In this document: positions 25,009 to 33,735 of the stretch, in pieces
How positions within the stretch are numbered: the first letter of the stretch is position 1
Layout: every line of letters begins with the position of its first letter
Source: an uncultured Thiohalocapsa sp.
GTDB taxonomy: Bacteria > Pseudomonadota > Gammaproteobacteria > Chromatiales > Chromatiaceae
Reading direction: 5' to 3'
NCBI RefSeq assembly: GCF_913062725.1
Contig: NZ_CAJXWY010000003.1
Location: 1 to 64,000, forward strand
DNA length: 64,000 nucleotides
Position numbers and translations under genes: made by a program
The notes under the pieces: model-generated
What the model was told of the DNA's origin: nothing
Database searches by the model: none
The model's input: the letters and a program-made list of their open reading frames with translations, nothing else

Positions 25009-26127
25009 TCAGTCGTCGAGGGCGGGGTAGTCCGTGTAGCCCTCGGCGCCGCCGCCATAGAATGTGGCCGGATTGGGCTCGTTGTAGGGGCCGTTCTGGC
25101 GGATGCGCGCGGGCAGGTCCGGGTTGGCGAGAAAGAGCCGGCCAAAGGCGATGCAATCGCCATCGCCATGCTGAATGGCCCGACGGGCCCGCTCGGGCGT
25201 GTAGGCGCCGTTCAGCATCACCACGCCGGTGAACTTGCCGCGGGTGAATGGCAGCATCTGCGCCATCGTGGGCTCGGCGCCCCGCATTACGTCGGTGTCG
25301 GCCACATGCAGGTAGGCGATGCCGCGTTCGCTCAAATGCGCCGAGACATGGCCGAAGGTCGCAGCCGGGTCGGCATCATCGATGCCGTTCAGCTTGAACA
25401 GCGGCGAGATACGCACGCCCACCCGCCCGGCGGGCACCTCGCCCAGCACCGCGTCCATCACCTCGAACAGCATGCGCGAGCGGTTCTGCACGCTGCCGCC
25501 GTAGGCATCCGTGCGCTGGTTGGTATTGCTGGCCAGGAACTCGTGCAGCAGATAGCCGTTGGCGCTGTGCACCTCGACGCCGTCGAAGCCCGCCGCCATG
25601 GCGTTGCGGCTGGCGGTGACATAGTCCTCGATGGTAGCGTCGATGTCGGCCTTTGTCATGGCCTTGGGCGGCGAGACGGGCCGCAGGCCACCCTGGCCCG
25701 CATCATCCACATAGAACACCTGGCAGGCATCACAGGACACCGCGGACGGCGCCATGGGCGCAATGCCCGGGTGCAGGGCCTCGTGGGACATGCGCCCGCA
25801 GTGCCAGAGCTGCAGCACCATCTGCCCGCCGGCGGCATGCACGGCGTCGGTCACCAGTCGCCAGCCGGCCACCTGCTGGTCGGTGAAGATGCCGGGGGTG
25901 AGGGCATAGCCCATGGCCACCTGGGAGATGTTGGTGGCCTCGGAGACGATGAGGCCGGCGCCCGCACGCTGGGCGTAGTACTCGGCGTTCAGCGGTCCGG
26001 GCACATCCCCGGGCTGCTGCGCCCGCGAGCGGGTGAGGGGCCCGAGCACGATGCGGTTCGCCAGCCGCAGCTCGCCGGCCTGGAGCGGCTTGAAGAGAGG
26101 GTCATCGATGGCTTGGGTGGTGCTCAT
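25009..26127 (-). CDS. Old Yellow Enzyme-family alkene reductase
   Basis: This is an FMN-dependent NAD(P)H oxidoreductase of the NemA/OYE type, reducing activated C=C bonds and often nitro or nitrate-ester groups. The 372 residues form a TIM barrel with LANRIVLGPLTRSRA at the FMN-binding N terminus, the QLWHCGRMSH loop, and GVEVHSANGYLLHEFL carrying the His/Asn pair that contacts substrate. GRLFLANPDLP near the end binds FMN phosphate. GGAG lies 10 nt before ATG 26127. Natural substrate unknown. It is convergent with zwf and upstream of no obvious partner. Confidence 0.92.
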   Translation of the reverse strand: MSTTQAIDDPLFKPLQAGELRLANRIVLGPLTRSRAQQPGDVPGPLNAEYYAQRAGAGLIVSEATNISQVAMGYALTPGIFTDQQVAGWRLVTDAVHAAGGQMVLQLWHCGRMSHEALHPGIAPMAPSAVSCDACQVFYVDDAGQGGLRPVSPPKAMTKADIDATIEDYVTASRNAMAAGFDGVEVHSANGYLLHEFLASNTNQRTDAYGGSVQNRSRMLFEVMDAVLGEVPAGRVGVRISPLFKLNGIDDADPAATFGHVSAHLSERGIAYLHVADTDVMRGAEPTMAQMLPFTRGKFTGVVMLNGAYTPERARRAIQHGDGDCIAFGRLFLANPDLPARIRQNGPYNEPNPATFYGGGAEGYTDYPALDD

Positions 26128-26382
26128 GGGGGAATCTCCGGCAGGTTGGATCGATAAGCCGTCGCTGATGATGGCAGATCCGGCGTTGCCATGCGGGCAC
26201 AAGCGCTTTGGCGCGCGCACAACGCGGCCTGATCCATGGAGCCGGGCCGCCGTGCGCGCCGGCGGGCACTCCGGCTGCCGGGGGGGTGAGGCAACGGCGC
26301 GCATGCGCCGCCGCGGTCCGTGATTGCTGCCAACCGGCGGCGACCGCCCGGTCTCGAGGGGACGGTCCCCGTTGTTTTGGTC

Positions 26383-26859
26383 TCAACCGTGAGTCGATGC
26401 AGGCTGGCGGATGCAGAGCGCGCGCACCGCATCCAGCGCCGCCGGCAGTGCCGCCTGCACCGCGGGGCTGAGGTCGAAATGGCCATAGTCCCAGGCGGCG
26501 CCGCCCACTGAGACGAGCCAGGCCTCCGGGGCGCTGCCGTAGAGCCCTTCGCACCAGGCGAGCAGCTCCCGCGGGTCGTGGAAGTGGGCCATGGTGGACA
26601 GGGCGGTGGCATCGGGGTGGAGCTGGCGCGTGCGGAGCGCACCAGGCGCGGTGTCGGCGGCGGCATCGATGAAGATCACGCGCGCGGCTTGTGCCAGGTC
26701 GGCGACGAGCTCTGCCGTGAGAATGTGGCGGGCCTGGACGTCGGTGTCCGGCGTCCAGCCGCCGCCGGCGACTTGCTCGGCGATGCGGTCCGCAAGCAGT
26801 GGCCCCAGGGCGTCATCGCCGCGGATGGGGCTGCCGTAGCCGATGATCAGGGTGTGCAT
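26383..26859 (-). CDS. hoxW: [NiFe] hydrogenase maturation endopeptidase HoxW
   Basis: This 158-residue protease of the HyaD/HybD/HoxW family removes the C-terminal peptide of the hydrogenase large subunit after nickel insertion. The N-terminal MHTLIIGYGSPIRGDDALGP carries the first Ni-sensing acid (in GDDALG), and VIFIDAAAD and MAHFHDPRELL supply the remaining conserved Asp and His. It is encoded just after hoxH, its expected substrate. ATG 26859 gives the canonical start. The ribosome site is weak, and in-frame sequence further up is Arg/Pro-rich and not family-like. Confidence 0.92.
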   Translation of the reverse strand: MHTLIIGYGSPIRGDDALGPLLADRIAEQVAGGGWTPDTDVQARHILTAELVADLAQAARVIFIDAAADTAPGALRTRQLHPDATALSTMAHFHDPRELLAWCEGLYGSAPEAWLVSVGGAAWDYGHFDLSPAVQAALPAALDAVRALCIRQPASTHG

Positions 26860-27036
26860 GGTCGCGTGCGCGGCGCGCCGCACCGGCGGCAAGCCCGCCG
26901 GGCGTGCAAGCGTGAGTGCGGGTGCGCGCCGTGACGTGGTTACAGACGGGCACGGCCCGACCGGCGCGGGTGCCGGCGCATGCACTGGCTCGGCCTTGCG
27001 CCACCGGCGGCGCCTGCCCACGCTATGCTCATGACG

Positions 27037-28467
27037 TCAATCGCGGGTGATCTGCCGCAGCACCTTCCCATCTGATCTTTGAATATCGATCACCATCGGC
27101 ATCTGGCCGAAGGCATGGGAGGCGCAGGACAGGCAGGGGTCGTAGCAGCGGATGACGGCCTCGACGCGGTTCAGCATGCCCTCTTTCACATCCGTGCCGT
27201 CCACATAGGCGTCGGCGACCTCCTTGATGCTGCGGTTCATGGCGAGGTTGTTGTGGCCGGTGGCGATGATGAGATCGGCCCAGGTGATGAGGCCCGCGTC
27301 ATCGATCTTGTAGTGGTGCATCAGGGTGCCGCGGGGGGCTTCGGACACGCCCAGGCCCTCGCTCTTGTTACCCCGGGCGCGGGCGCGCACGCGGGGGTCG
27401 AGAATGGCCGGATCCTTCAGCAGCCGCTGCATGCTCTCGATGGCGAAGATGATCTCCACCAGCCGCGCATAGTGGTAATGGAAGCTGGAGGCGATGGGGC
27501 CGGCGTCTTCCTGCAGCGTGCGAAATTCCGCCAGCGCCACATCGGCGAAGGGCGTGCCGCAGGTGTCGGCGTTGTTGAGCCTGGCCAGCGGTCCGACGCG
27601 GTAGATGCCCCCGGGATAGCCGAGTGGCTTGTAGTAGGGAAACTTCATGTAACTGAAGTCTTCCACCGCCTCGCCGATGATCCGCGGGTAGTCCTGCGGC
27701 GGCACCTTGTCCTCGACGATGCGCCCATCCGCGTCTTTGAGGCGCAGGAAACCGTCGTAGTGCTCGAGAGCCCCTTCCGGCGACACCAGGCTCAGGAACA
27801 TGGTCTGCATGGTGCCGAAGTGACGCGCTTCGTCCCGGAACTTGGGCACCAGGGTCTTGAAGAAGGCGTAGGTGTCCTTGGCGATGGTGAGCGCCTCCGG
27901 CAGCATGGCGAGCATGGCGTCGCGCTTGTCCACCGTGAGCGCCTCGTTGACGCCGCCGGGCACGACCCAGGTGGGATGGATCTTTTTCCCGCCCAGGATC
28001 TCGATGATGGTCTGGCCCACCTGTCGCAGGCGGATGCCGTTCTTCGCGAGTTGCGGATCGGCGCGCATGACACCGAAGATGTTACGGTCCTTGGGGTCGG
28101 AGTCCCAGCCGAGCAGCAGGTCCGGAGAGCTGAGGTGGAAAAAGCTCAGCGCATGGCTTTGCAGCAGCTGTGCCAGGTTCATGATGCGCCTGAGCTTCTC
28201 CGCCGTTGGCGGGATGGTCACCGCGAGCAGGTCGTCGCAGGCCTTGTTGGAGGCGAGCAGGTGGCTCACCGGGCAGATGCCACAGGTGCGGGCGGTGAGG
28301 GCCGGCATTTCGCGGTAGGGGCGGCCCTCGCAGAACTTCTCGAAGCCACGGAATTGGGTCAGGTGGAACTTGGCGTCTTCCACCTCGCCGGTGTCGGCCA
28401 GTTGCAGCGTGATGCGGGCATGGCCCTCGATGCGGGTGACCGGTTCGATGCTGATGGTGCGGCTCAT
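27037..28467 (-). CDS. hoxH: bidirectional [NiFe] hydrogenase large subunit HoxH
   Basis: This is the catalytic subunit with the Ni-Fe(CN)2CO site of the NAD-linked, group 3d hydrogenase. The 476 residues have the N-terminal ligand pair C62-x2-C65 (RTCGICPVSH) and the C-terminal pair C445-x2-C448 (DPCLSCASH). The 25 residues after His451 are the extension expected to be cut by HoxW. The enzyme is cytoplasmic. It follows hoxY after a 173-nt gap that contains a hairpin (28508-28530). Order in transcription: hoxE-F-U-Y-H-W. Confidence 0.97.
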   Translation of the reverse strand: MSRTISIEPVTRIEGHARITLQLADTGEVEDAKFHLTQFRGFEKFCEGRPYREMPALTARTCGICPVSHLLASNKACDDLLAVTIPPTAEKLRRIMNLAQLLQSHALSFFHLSSPDLLLGWDSDPKDRNIFGVMRADPQLAKNGIRLRQVGQTIIEILGGKKIHPTWVVPGGVNEALTVDKRDAMLAMLPEALTIAKDTYAFFKTLVPKFRDEARHFGTMQTMFLSLVSPEGALEHYDGFLRLKDADGRIVEDKVPPQDYPRIIGEAVEDFSYMKFPYYKPLGYPGGIYRVGPLARLNNADTCGTPFADVALAEFRTLQEDAGPIASSFHYHYARLVEIIFAIESMQRLLKDPAILDPRVRARARGNKSEGLGVSEAPRGTLMHHYKIDDAGLITWADLIIATGHNNLAMNRSIKEVADAYVDGTDVKEGMLNRVEAVIRCYDPCLSCASHAFGQMPMVIDIQRSDGKVLRQITRD

Positions 28468-28507
28468 GGTGCTGGGCCCGATGATTGCTCAGAAACTGAA
28501 GATGTGT

Positions 28508-28530
28508 GAGCCCGCAGGCGTCGCGGGCTC
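28508..28530 (-). promoter_or_regulatory. intercistronic hairpin between hoxY and hoxH
   Basis: The arms GAGCCCGC and GCGGGCTC (8 bp, perfect) enclose a 7-nt loop, 41 nt before the hoxH start in the sense of transcription. No T-tract follows on the minus strand, so termination is not expected. It could protect a processed hoxH mRNA or adjust subunit ratios (inference). Confidence 0.5.
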
Positions 28531-28640
28531 AGTCCGCGTGCGCGAGGACGCTCTGGCTCGCCGCGGTGGATGTCCCTTGGCGGTTCTGGTCTCCGCGGCC
28601 ATCCTGCCCAGCGAGCGCGTGCTCATCCGGCGTGCGCCCA

Positions 28641-29186
28641 TCAGGCGCCGAAGCGCGTGACTTGGCTGGGGTCTGGGGTGCGCCCGGCGATGAGCTCGGT
28701 GAGCACATAGTGAATGGCGTCCGCCTGTGGTGGGCAGCCGGGCACGAAAATGTCCACGTCCACCACACCGTGCACCGGCCGCACGGTGGCGAGCAGCCGC
28801 GGCACGCCCTCGGTGGGAATCTGCGGATTGAGGTCCACGTTCTCGCGGTAGGCGCGCTCGATGACGGCGTCGAGCTTGAAGGGATTGCGCATGGCGGGGA
28901 CGTTGCCGTTGACGGCACAGTCGCCCAGGCTCAGCAGCACCTTGCAGCGGGCGCGAAACTCACGCGCCTTGTGCAGGTCCTCGTCGCTGCTGACAGAGCC
29001 TTCCAGGATGCCCAAATCCACCTGCTCAGGCAGCGTTTTGGCGTCGACGAAGGGGCTGTAGACGATGTCGATCTGCGCGGCCAGATCCACCAGCCGCTCG
29101 TCCATGTCGAGGAAGGACATGTGACAGCCCGAGCAGCCGTCGAGCCAGGTGGTGGCGACCGTGACCTTGTTGTTGCCGCTGCTCAT
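28641..29186 (-). CDS. hoxY: bidirectional hydrogenase small subunit HoxY
   Basis: This 181-residue subunit carries only the proximal [4Fe-4S] cluster that takes electrons from the Ni-Fe site. Ligand Cys lie in [24 protein letters not shown] and VPGCPPQAD. The short length, without the ferredoxin-like C-terminal half of uptake-hydrogenase small subunits and without a Tat leader, is typical of HoxY. It partners HoxH in the hydrogenase module. ATG overlaps the hoxU stop (ATGA) and is preceded by GGAGGAG. Confidence 0.96.
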   Translation of the reverse strand: MSSGNNKVTVATTWLDGCSGCHMSFLDMDERLVDLAAQIDIVYSPFVDAKTLPEQVDLGILEGSVSSDEDLHKAREFRARCKVLLSLGDCAVNGNVPAMRNPFKLDAVIERAYRENVDLNPQIPTEGVPRLLATVRPVHGVVDVDIFVPGCPPQADAIHYVLTELIAGRTPDPSQVTRFGA

Positions 29187-29914
29187 CGGCTGCTCCTCCG
29201 CCGCGCCAGGATGGATAGGAACTGCTGGTCTTTGACCATCTCGCCGACGGAAGTGCCCTGCTTCACCAGGGCGCCCGTGGGGCATACCTGCACACACTTG
29301 CCGCAACTGGTGCAGCTGTCGCTTTCGCCCCAGGGCTTGGCCAGGTCCGTGACCACCTGGCAGCCGCTGCCGCGGCCCATGACGTCCCAGGTGTGGGCGC
29401 CCTCGATCTCGTCGCAGACGCGCACACAACGGGTGCATAGCACGCAGCGGTTGTGGTCTATCCGGAACATCTCGTGGCTGGAGTCCACGTTGTAGCCGGT
29501 GTTGCGGTAGGGCATGCGCACGTGGTCCACACCGCAGGTCTGCGCCAGCCATTGCAGCTCGCAATGGCCGTTGGAGACGCATACGGCACAGACGTGATTG
29601 CGCTCGGCGAAGAGCAGCTCCACGAGGGTGCGGCGGTAGCGCTGGAGCTTGTCGGTGTTGGTCTGCACCGACATGCCCTCGCGCACCCGCGTGGCGCAGG
29701 CGGCCTGCAGGCGCGGTCCGCCGTCGACCTCCACCACGCACAGGCGGCAGGCGCCGACGACTGACAGCCCGTCCATCCAGCACAGGCTGGGGATGGGGAT
29801 CTTGTTCTCCCGGCATACTTCGATGATGGTTTCGTCGGCGCGGGCGGAGAGGTCCTGGCCGTCGATAGTCAGCGTGACGACGCTGACGTCGGGTTGCTGG
29901 GCACGGATGGGCAT
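29183..29914 (-). CDS. hoxU: hydrogenase diaphorase subunit HoxU
   Basis: This 243-residue iron-sulfur subunit links HoxF to HoxY, homologous to the N-terminal part of NuoG. The N-terminal plant-type [2Fe-2S] domain contains [18 protein letters not shown]. Then follows the His-ligated cluster region [15 protein letters not shown] and two [4Fe-4S] motifs, [11 protein letters not shown] and [14 protein letters not shown]. All expected clusters are intact. The gene is separated from hoxF by about 100 nt and has its own GAGGAC ribosome site. Confidence 0.96.
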   Translation of the reverse strand: MPIRAQQPDVSVVTLTIDGQDLSARADETIIEVCRENKIPIPSLCWMDGLSVVGACRLCVVEVDGGPRLQAACATRVREGMSVQTNTDKLQRYRRTLVELLFAERNHVCAVCVSNGHCELQWLAQTCGVDHVRMPYRNTGYNVDSSHEMFRIDHNRCVLCTRCVRVCDEIEGAHTWDVMGRGSGCQVVTDLAKPWGESDSCTSCGKCVQVCPTGALVKQGTSVGEMVKDQQFLSILARRRSSR

Positions 29915-30017
29915 GGGGTGTCCTCGTCCGGAGGTTAAGTCTGGACTCTTTGCTGTCAGTGGGGAGCGATCAGCTCAGCCCCTTGATGGTCTGCCTTGCG
30001 AGGTGCGCTTGTGCGGC

Positions 30018-31634
30018 TCAGCCGAGCTTCTCCTCGTACTCGTGCCGGAAATATCGCAGCGTCGACAGCACCGGATTCGGTGCCGTCTGCCCGAGGCCGC
30101 AGAGGCTGGTGGCCTGCACCACGTCGCACAGCTCTTCCAGCAGCTCAAGGTCGGCACGGCTGGCCTCGGCCTTGGCGATGCGCTCGAGCAGCCCGTGCAT
30201 CTGCTGCGTGCCGGCGCGGCAGGGGACGCACTTGCCGCAGGATTCGTCCATGCAGAACTCCATGAAGAAGCGGGCCACGTCCACCATGTTGGCGGTCTCG
30301 TCCATGACGATCATGCCGCCGGAGCCCATCATGGTGCCGAGCGTCTTCAGGCTGTCGTAGTCCACCGGCATGTCAAGGTGCGCCTCCGGTACGCAGCCGC
30401 CGGACGGACCGCCGGTCTGTACCGCCTTGAAGGCCCTGCCGTCGGGGATGCCGCCGCCGATGGCGAAGATGATGTCCCTGAGCCTGGTGCCCATGTCGAC
30501 CTCGATGAGGCCCGTATTGACGATGGTGCCGGCGAGCGCGAACACCTTGGTGCCCTTGGACTTGTCGGTACCGATTCCGGCGAACCAGTCGCCGCCCTGG
30601 CTGACGATGGGTGCGATGTTGGCGTAGGTCTCGACGTTGTTGATGAGCGTTGGGCTGCCCCAGAGTCCGTACTCCGCCGGGTAGGGTGGGCGCGGACGGG
30701 GCTGGCCGCGTCCGCCTTCGATGGAGGCCATGAGCGCCGTCTCTTCGCCGCAGACGAAGGCGCCGGCGCCGAGACGGATCTCCACGTCGAAGTTGAACTG
30801 GGTCTCGCAGATATGATTGCCGAGGAAGCCCGAGCGCTTGGCCTTGCGGATGGCCGTCTTGAGGCGCTCCACGGCCAGCGGATACTCGGCGCGCACGTAG
30901 ATGTAGCCCTTGTTGGCGCCGATGGCGTAGGCGGCGATGGCCATCCCCTCCAGCACCCGGTGCGGGTCGGACTCCAGGATGGCGCGGTCCATGAAAGCGC
31001 CCGGGTCGCCCTCGTCGGCGTTGCAGATGACATATTTCTGCCCGGCCGGCATCTTCGCCACCGTGGACCATTTGAGGCCCGTGGGGTAACCGCCGCCGCC
31101 GCGTCCCCGCAGGCCGCTGGCGGTGACCTCGTTGATGACGTCCTGGGCCGTCATCTCGGTCAGCGCCTGCACCATGGCTGCATAGCCGCCGGCCATGACG
31201 TAGCCGCGGAAGCTGTTCGGGTCCACGATGCCGGCGTTCTGCAGCACGATCTTGTGCTGGCGCGCGAAGAAGGGCATGTCGCTCGGGCAGCGCAGGCGCT
31301 CCACCGGCGCCGCGCCAGGTGCGGTGCTGGCGAGGATATCCGGGGCGTCGGCGGCGCTCACGTCGCGATAGATGACGCCCGCCTCCAGCGCTGCTTCCGG
31401 CGCCGCCACGGCCACCAGCGGCCCCGCCGAGCAGAGTCCCATGCAGCCCACGCCCTTGACCTTGCAGGGGGCGGCCGCGGCGCCATCGTCGCAGCCGGCG
31501 CTCAGCGCATCGAACACCGGCTGCGCGCCGGAGGACTGGCAGCTCGCGGCCAGGCATACGCGCACCTCGGTGTCGTGGTCACCGGCGTCGGCGCGGTACT
31601 TGGCGGCGAGGTCTTCGAGGTCGTCGAGATTCAT
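30018..31634 (-). CDS. hoxF: hydrogenase NAD(P)-binding diaphorase subunit HoxF
   Basis: This subunit exchanges electrons with NAD(H) through FMN. The 538 residues begin with a thioredoxin-like [2Fe-2S] domain ([10 protein letters not shown] and GVGCMGLCS). Then follow the NADH and FMN loops [13 protein letters not shown] and [12 protein letters not shown], and the C-terminal [4Fe-4S] motif [14 protein letters not shown], as in NuoF. Because HoxE is separate, the length is typical of the HoxEFUYH form. The ATG overlaps the hoxE stop (ATGA). The enzyme can reduce NAD+ with H2 or release H2 as an electron valve. Confidence 0.97.
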   Translation of the reverse strand: MNLDDLEDLAAKYRADAGDHDTEVRVCLAASCQSSGAQPVFDALSAGCDDGAAAAPCKVKGVGCMGLCSAGPLVAVAAPEAALEAGVIYRDVSAADAPDILASTAPGAAPVERLRCPSDMPFFARQHKIVLQNAGIVDPNSFRGYVMAGGYAAMVQALTEMTAQDVINEVTASGLRGRGGGGYPTGLKWSTVAKMPAGQKYVICNADEGDPGAFMDRAILESDPHRVLEGMAIAAYAIGANKGYIYVRAEYPLAVERLKTAIRKAKRSGFLGNHICETQFNFDVEIRLGAGAFVCGEETALMASIEGGRGQPRPRPPYPAEYGLWGSPTLINNVETYANIAPIVSQGGDWFAGIGTDKSKGTKVFALAGTIVNTGLIEVDMGTRLRDIIFAIGGGIPDGRAFKAVQTGGPSGGCVPEAHLDMPVDYDSLKTLGTMMGSGGMIVMDETANMVDVARFFMEFCMDESCGKCVPCRAGTQQMHGLLERIAKAEASRADLELLEELCDVVQATSLCGLGQTAPNPVLSTLRYFRHEYEEKLG

Positions 31635-32125
31635 TCGGCGATCTCCTGCTCAAGCCGGTCGCACAGTGCTTCGGCTCCGAGCTTGCCGATGACGTTGCCG
31701 TCGAGCACCACCGCCGGCGCCAAGCCGCAGGCGCCGACGCAGCGCGCCGTGAGCACGGAGAGTGATTTGTCCTCGGTGGTCTCGCCGGGGGCGGCGCCGA
31801 AGCGCTCTTCGATGCCCTCGATGAGGGCGCCGGCACCTTTGATATAGCAGGCCGTGCCGGTGCACACCACGCAGGCGTGGCGGCCCTGGGGCTTCAGCAT
31901 GAACAGGTGATAGAAGGTGGCGACGCCGTAGACCTTGCTGAGGGGCAGGTCCAGGGAGTCGGCGACGAAGGTCATGGCGTCTTCGTCCAGAAAGCCGAAG
32001 GCGTCCTGCACCGCGTGCAGCGCCTCGATGAGCGCGTGCCCGGCATAGCCGTTGCGGCGCATGGTGGCGTTGACCAATTTCCAGCGCTTGTCGGTGCTGG
32101 GCAGGTCCGGTCGGATTCGCTGCAT
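31631..32125 (-). CDS. hoxE: hydrogenase diaphorase subunit HoxE
   Basis: This 164-residue subunit is homologous to NuoE. It binds one [2Fe-2S] cluster through [10 protein letters not shown] and CVGACGLAP in a thioredoxin-like fold. It is the first gene of the hox operon; presence of hoxE places the enzyme with the pentameric Hox hydrogenases of cyanobacteria and purple sulfur bacteria (Thiocapsa Hox1 type). A strong sigma70-type promoter lies 68 nt upstream. ATG 32125 has only a G-rich, weak ribosome site. Confidence 0.95.
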   Translation of the reverse strand: MQRIRPDLPSTDKRWKLVNATMRRNGYAGHALIEALHAVQDAFGFLDEDAMTFVADSLDLPLSKVYGVATFYHLFMLKPQGRHACVVCTGTACYIKGAGALIEGIEERFGAAPGETTEDKSLSVLTARCVGACGLAPAVVLDGNVIGKLGAEALCDRLEQEIAE

Positions 32126-32192
32126 GAAGGGCCCCCATTAGGCTGCCGTCGCGCGGCCTCCGGGCATGGCCCGAGGCGATGCACACGCCCCC

Positions 32193-32220
32193 ATTAAAAC
32201 GCGCTGAGCGGCATTGTCAA
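32193..32220 (-). promoter_or_regulatory. hoxE: sigma70-type promoter of the hox operon
   Basis: On the minus strand TTGACA (rc of 32215-32220) is followed after 16 nt by TTTAAT (rc of 32193-32198). The -35 is a perfect match and the -10 matches at five of six positions, in an AT-richer patch of otherwise GC-rich DNA. The expected start is near 32186, giving a leader of about 60 nt before hoxE. Confidence 0.65.
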
Positions 32221-32635
32221 AATAAAGATTGCATGACCGTTTCTGGTGCGCAATCAGCGGCTCGACGGTACTTGCGCACTGCTTTTGTGCGCTGGAGGCA
32301 AGCGTCGCGATGCGACTATACTGCCGGTTGCGTATCGCAACCGCCGGCGGCGACGCGTATCAGGCGGCTTGGCTGGCGCTCGAAGCCGCCGGCGCCGAGT
32401 CCGATGCTGCTATCCTGGGCGCCGACCGGCGGCGCCAAGCGGTCCATGCCCGCCGTCGAGACCCCGCCAGCGGCCACCCGGCAGGTGTTTGCCGGGCCAC
32501 GATGATGTGCGACGACGGCACACATGCCCCGGTCTCGGGATCGACTGCCAAGCCGCGTTGAGATGCGCGGCGTATCCCACAACTCAGCCGCCTTCCGGGG
32601 CGGTCGGACTATCCGTGATCGTCGTGCCAGCGCAG
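32221..32635. other. spacer between hox promoter and pssA
   Basis: No supported gene. A perfect inverted repeat CGGTTGCG-TAT-CGCAACCG lies at 32325-32343, directly after a -10-like TATACT (32317-32322) on the plus strand. It could be an operator for pssA or a cryptic transcript, but no matching -35 is seen. One plus-strand frame from about 32310 is Arg/Ala-rich and unlike a protein family. Confidence 0.4.
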
Positions 32636-33475
32636 ATGCCAGAGCCCACTCACAACAGGCACGCAGAGGCGCCCGCCCCTGATTCCGCGCTCACCGGCGC
32701 TCGCCCCGGGCAGGGCACGACCGACCGCGGACACCAGCGCCGGCGCGGCATCTACCTGCTGCCGAATCTCGTGACCACGGCGGCGCTTTTCGCCGGCTTC
32801 TATGCCATCCTCTCCGCCAACGCCGGGCGCTTCGAGGCGGCTGCGCTCGCCATCTTCGCAGCCATGCTGCTGGACGGATTCGACGGGCGTATCGCCCGCA
32901 TGACCAACACCCAGACCGACTTCGGCGCCGAGCTCGACAGCCTCTCGGACATGGTCGCCTTCGGCGTCGCGCCGGCGCTGGTGGCCTATGAGTGGGCGCT
33001 CGGCGGGCTCGGCAAGCTCGGCTGGCTCGTGGCTTTTGTGTATACCGCCGGCGCGGCACTGCGCCTGGCGCGCTTCAACACTCAGATCGGCATTGCCGAC
33101 AAGCGCTACTTTCAAGGCCTGCCGAGCCCGTCGGCGGCGGCCATCATCGCCGCCTCCGTGTGGATCGGCGTCGATAACGACATCGCCGGCGGCAGCGTCG
33201 GCCTGCTGGTGGCCCTCTTCACTGCGGGTGCCGGGCTGCTCATGGTGAGCAACTTCCGTTATCACAGCTTCAAGCTCTTGGATCTGCAGGGCCAGGTCCC
33301 CTTCATGGTGCTGGTGGCGGTGATGCTCGGCTTCGCCCTGGTCGTGCTCGATCCGCCCATCGTGCTGTTCTTGCTGTTTGTTGGCTATGCCCTGTCGGGA
33401 CCCGTGCTGACGCTCATCCAGCGCCGCCGCCGCCGCGGCCAGCGCCGGCGCGAGTCTACCCTGGGCCAGTCCTGA
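32636..33475 (+). CDS. pssA: CDP-diacylglycerol-serine O-phosphatidyltransferase
   Basis: This inner-membrane enzyme makes phosphatidylserine from CDP-diacylglycerol and L-serine, the precursor of phosphatidylethanolamine. The 279 residues contain the CDP-alcohol phosphatidyltransferase motif DGRIAR-x8-G-x3-D-x3-D (DGFDGRIARM to ELDSLSD), YLLPNLVTTAALFAGFYAI typical of type II PssA, and about seven helices. The tail is Arg-rich. ATG 32636 is preferred; GTG 32615 and 32624 are in frame and open. The gene is single, not near psd in this window. Confidence 0.94.
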   Translation: MPEPTHNRHAEAPAPDSALTGARPGQGTTDRGHQRRRGIYLLPNLVTTAALFAGFYAILSANAGRFEAAALAIFAAMLLDGFDGRIARMTNTQTDFGAELDSLSDMVAFGVAPALVAYEWALGGLGKLGWLVAFVYTAGAALRLARFNTQIGIADKRYFQGLPSPSAAAIIAASVWIGVDNDIAGGSVGLLVALFTAGAGLLMVSNFRYHSFKLLDLQGQVPFMVLVAVMLGFALVVLDPPIVLFLLFVGYALSGPVLTLIQRRRRRGQRRRESTLGQS

Positions 33476-33555
33476 GGCGGTCCCGGACCCGCCCTGAGAG
33501 CCACGAGCCGAAGGCGAGCCGCCGTCGGTGTCGCCGTGCGCCGGGCGACGCCCAC

Positions 33556-33569
33556 TTGTTTCGGATCAA
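33556..33569 (+). promoter_or_regulatory. FNR-like box upstream of the multiheme cytochrome cassette
   Basis: TTGTT-TCGG-ATCAA matches the FNR dimer site TTGAT-N4-ATCAA at nine of ten half-site positions with correct spacing. It lies 167 nt before the heptaheme gene. A possible -35/-10 region, TTGCTT near 33629 and TATC-type sequence near 33650, is downstream, which would put FNR in an activating position. A fnr gene is not in the window. Confidence 0.5.
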
Positions 33570-33735
33570 TGGCGAATCGATGCCGTCGATGCGGCCGCAT
33601 CGCCCGGCTCACGCCCGGGCGTTTCCGCGCTTGCTTTTTGTCGTGGATCATTATCTGAGTTCATGGTGCCCTGTAGCGTGAACTCGGCCGGTCGAGCCCG
33701 GTCCAGATTCCGTGAAAGAGCATGAGTAGGCCCAG

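Noticed and set aside
32310-32561. Small plus-strand gene between hoxE and pssA
   Set aside because: The frame is Arg/Ala-rich, lacks a ribosome site, has no recognisable domain and includes the inverted repeat at 32325-32343.
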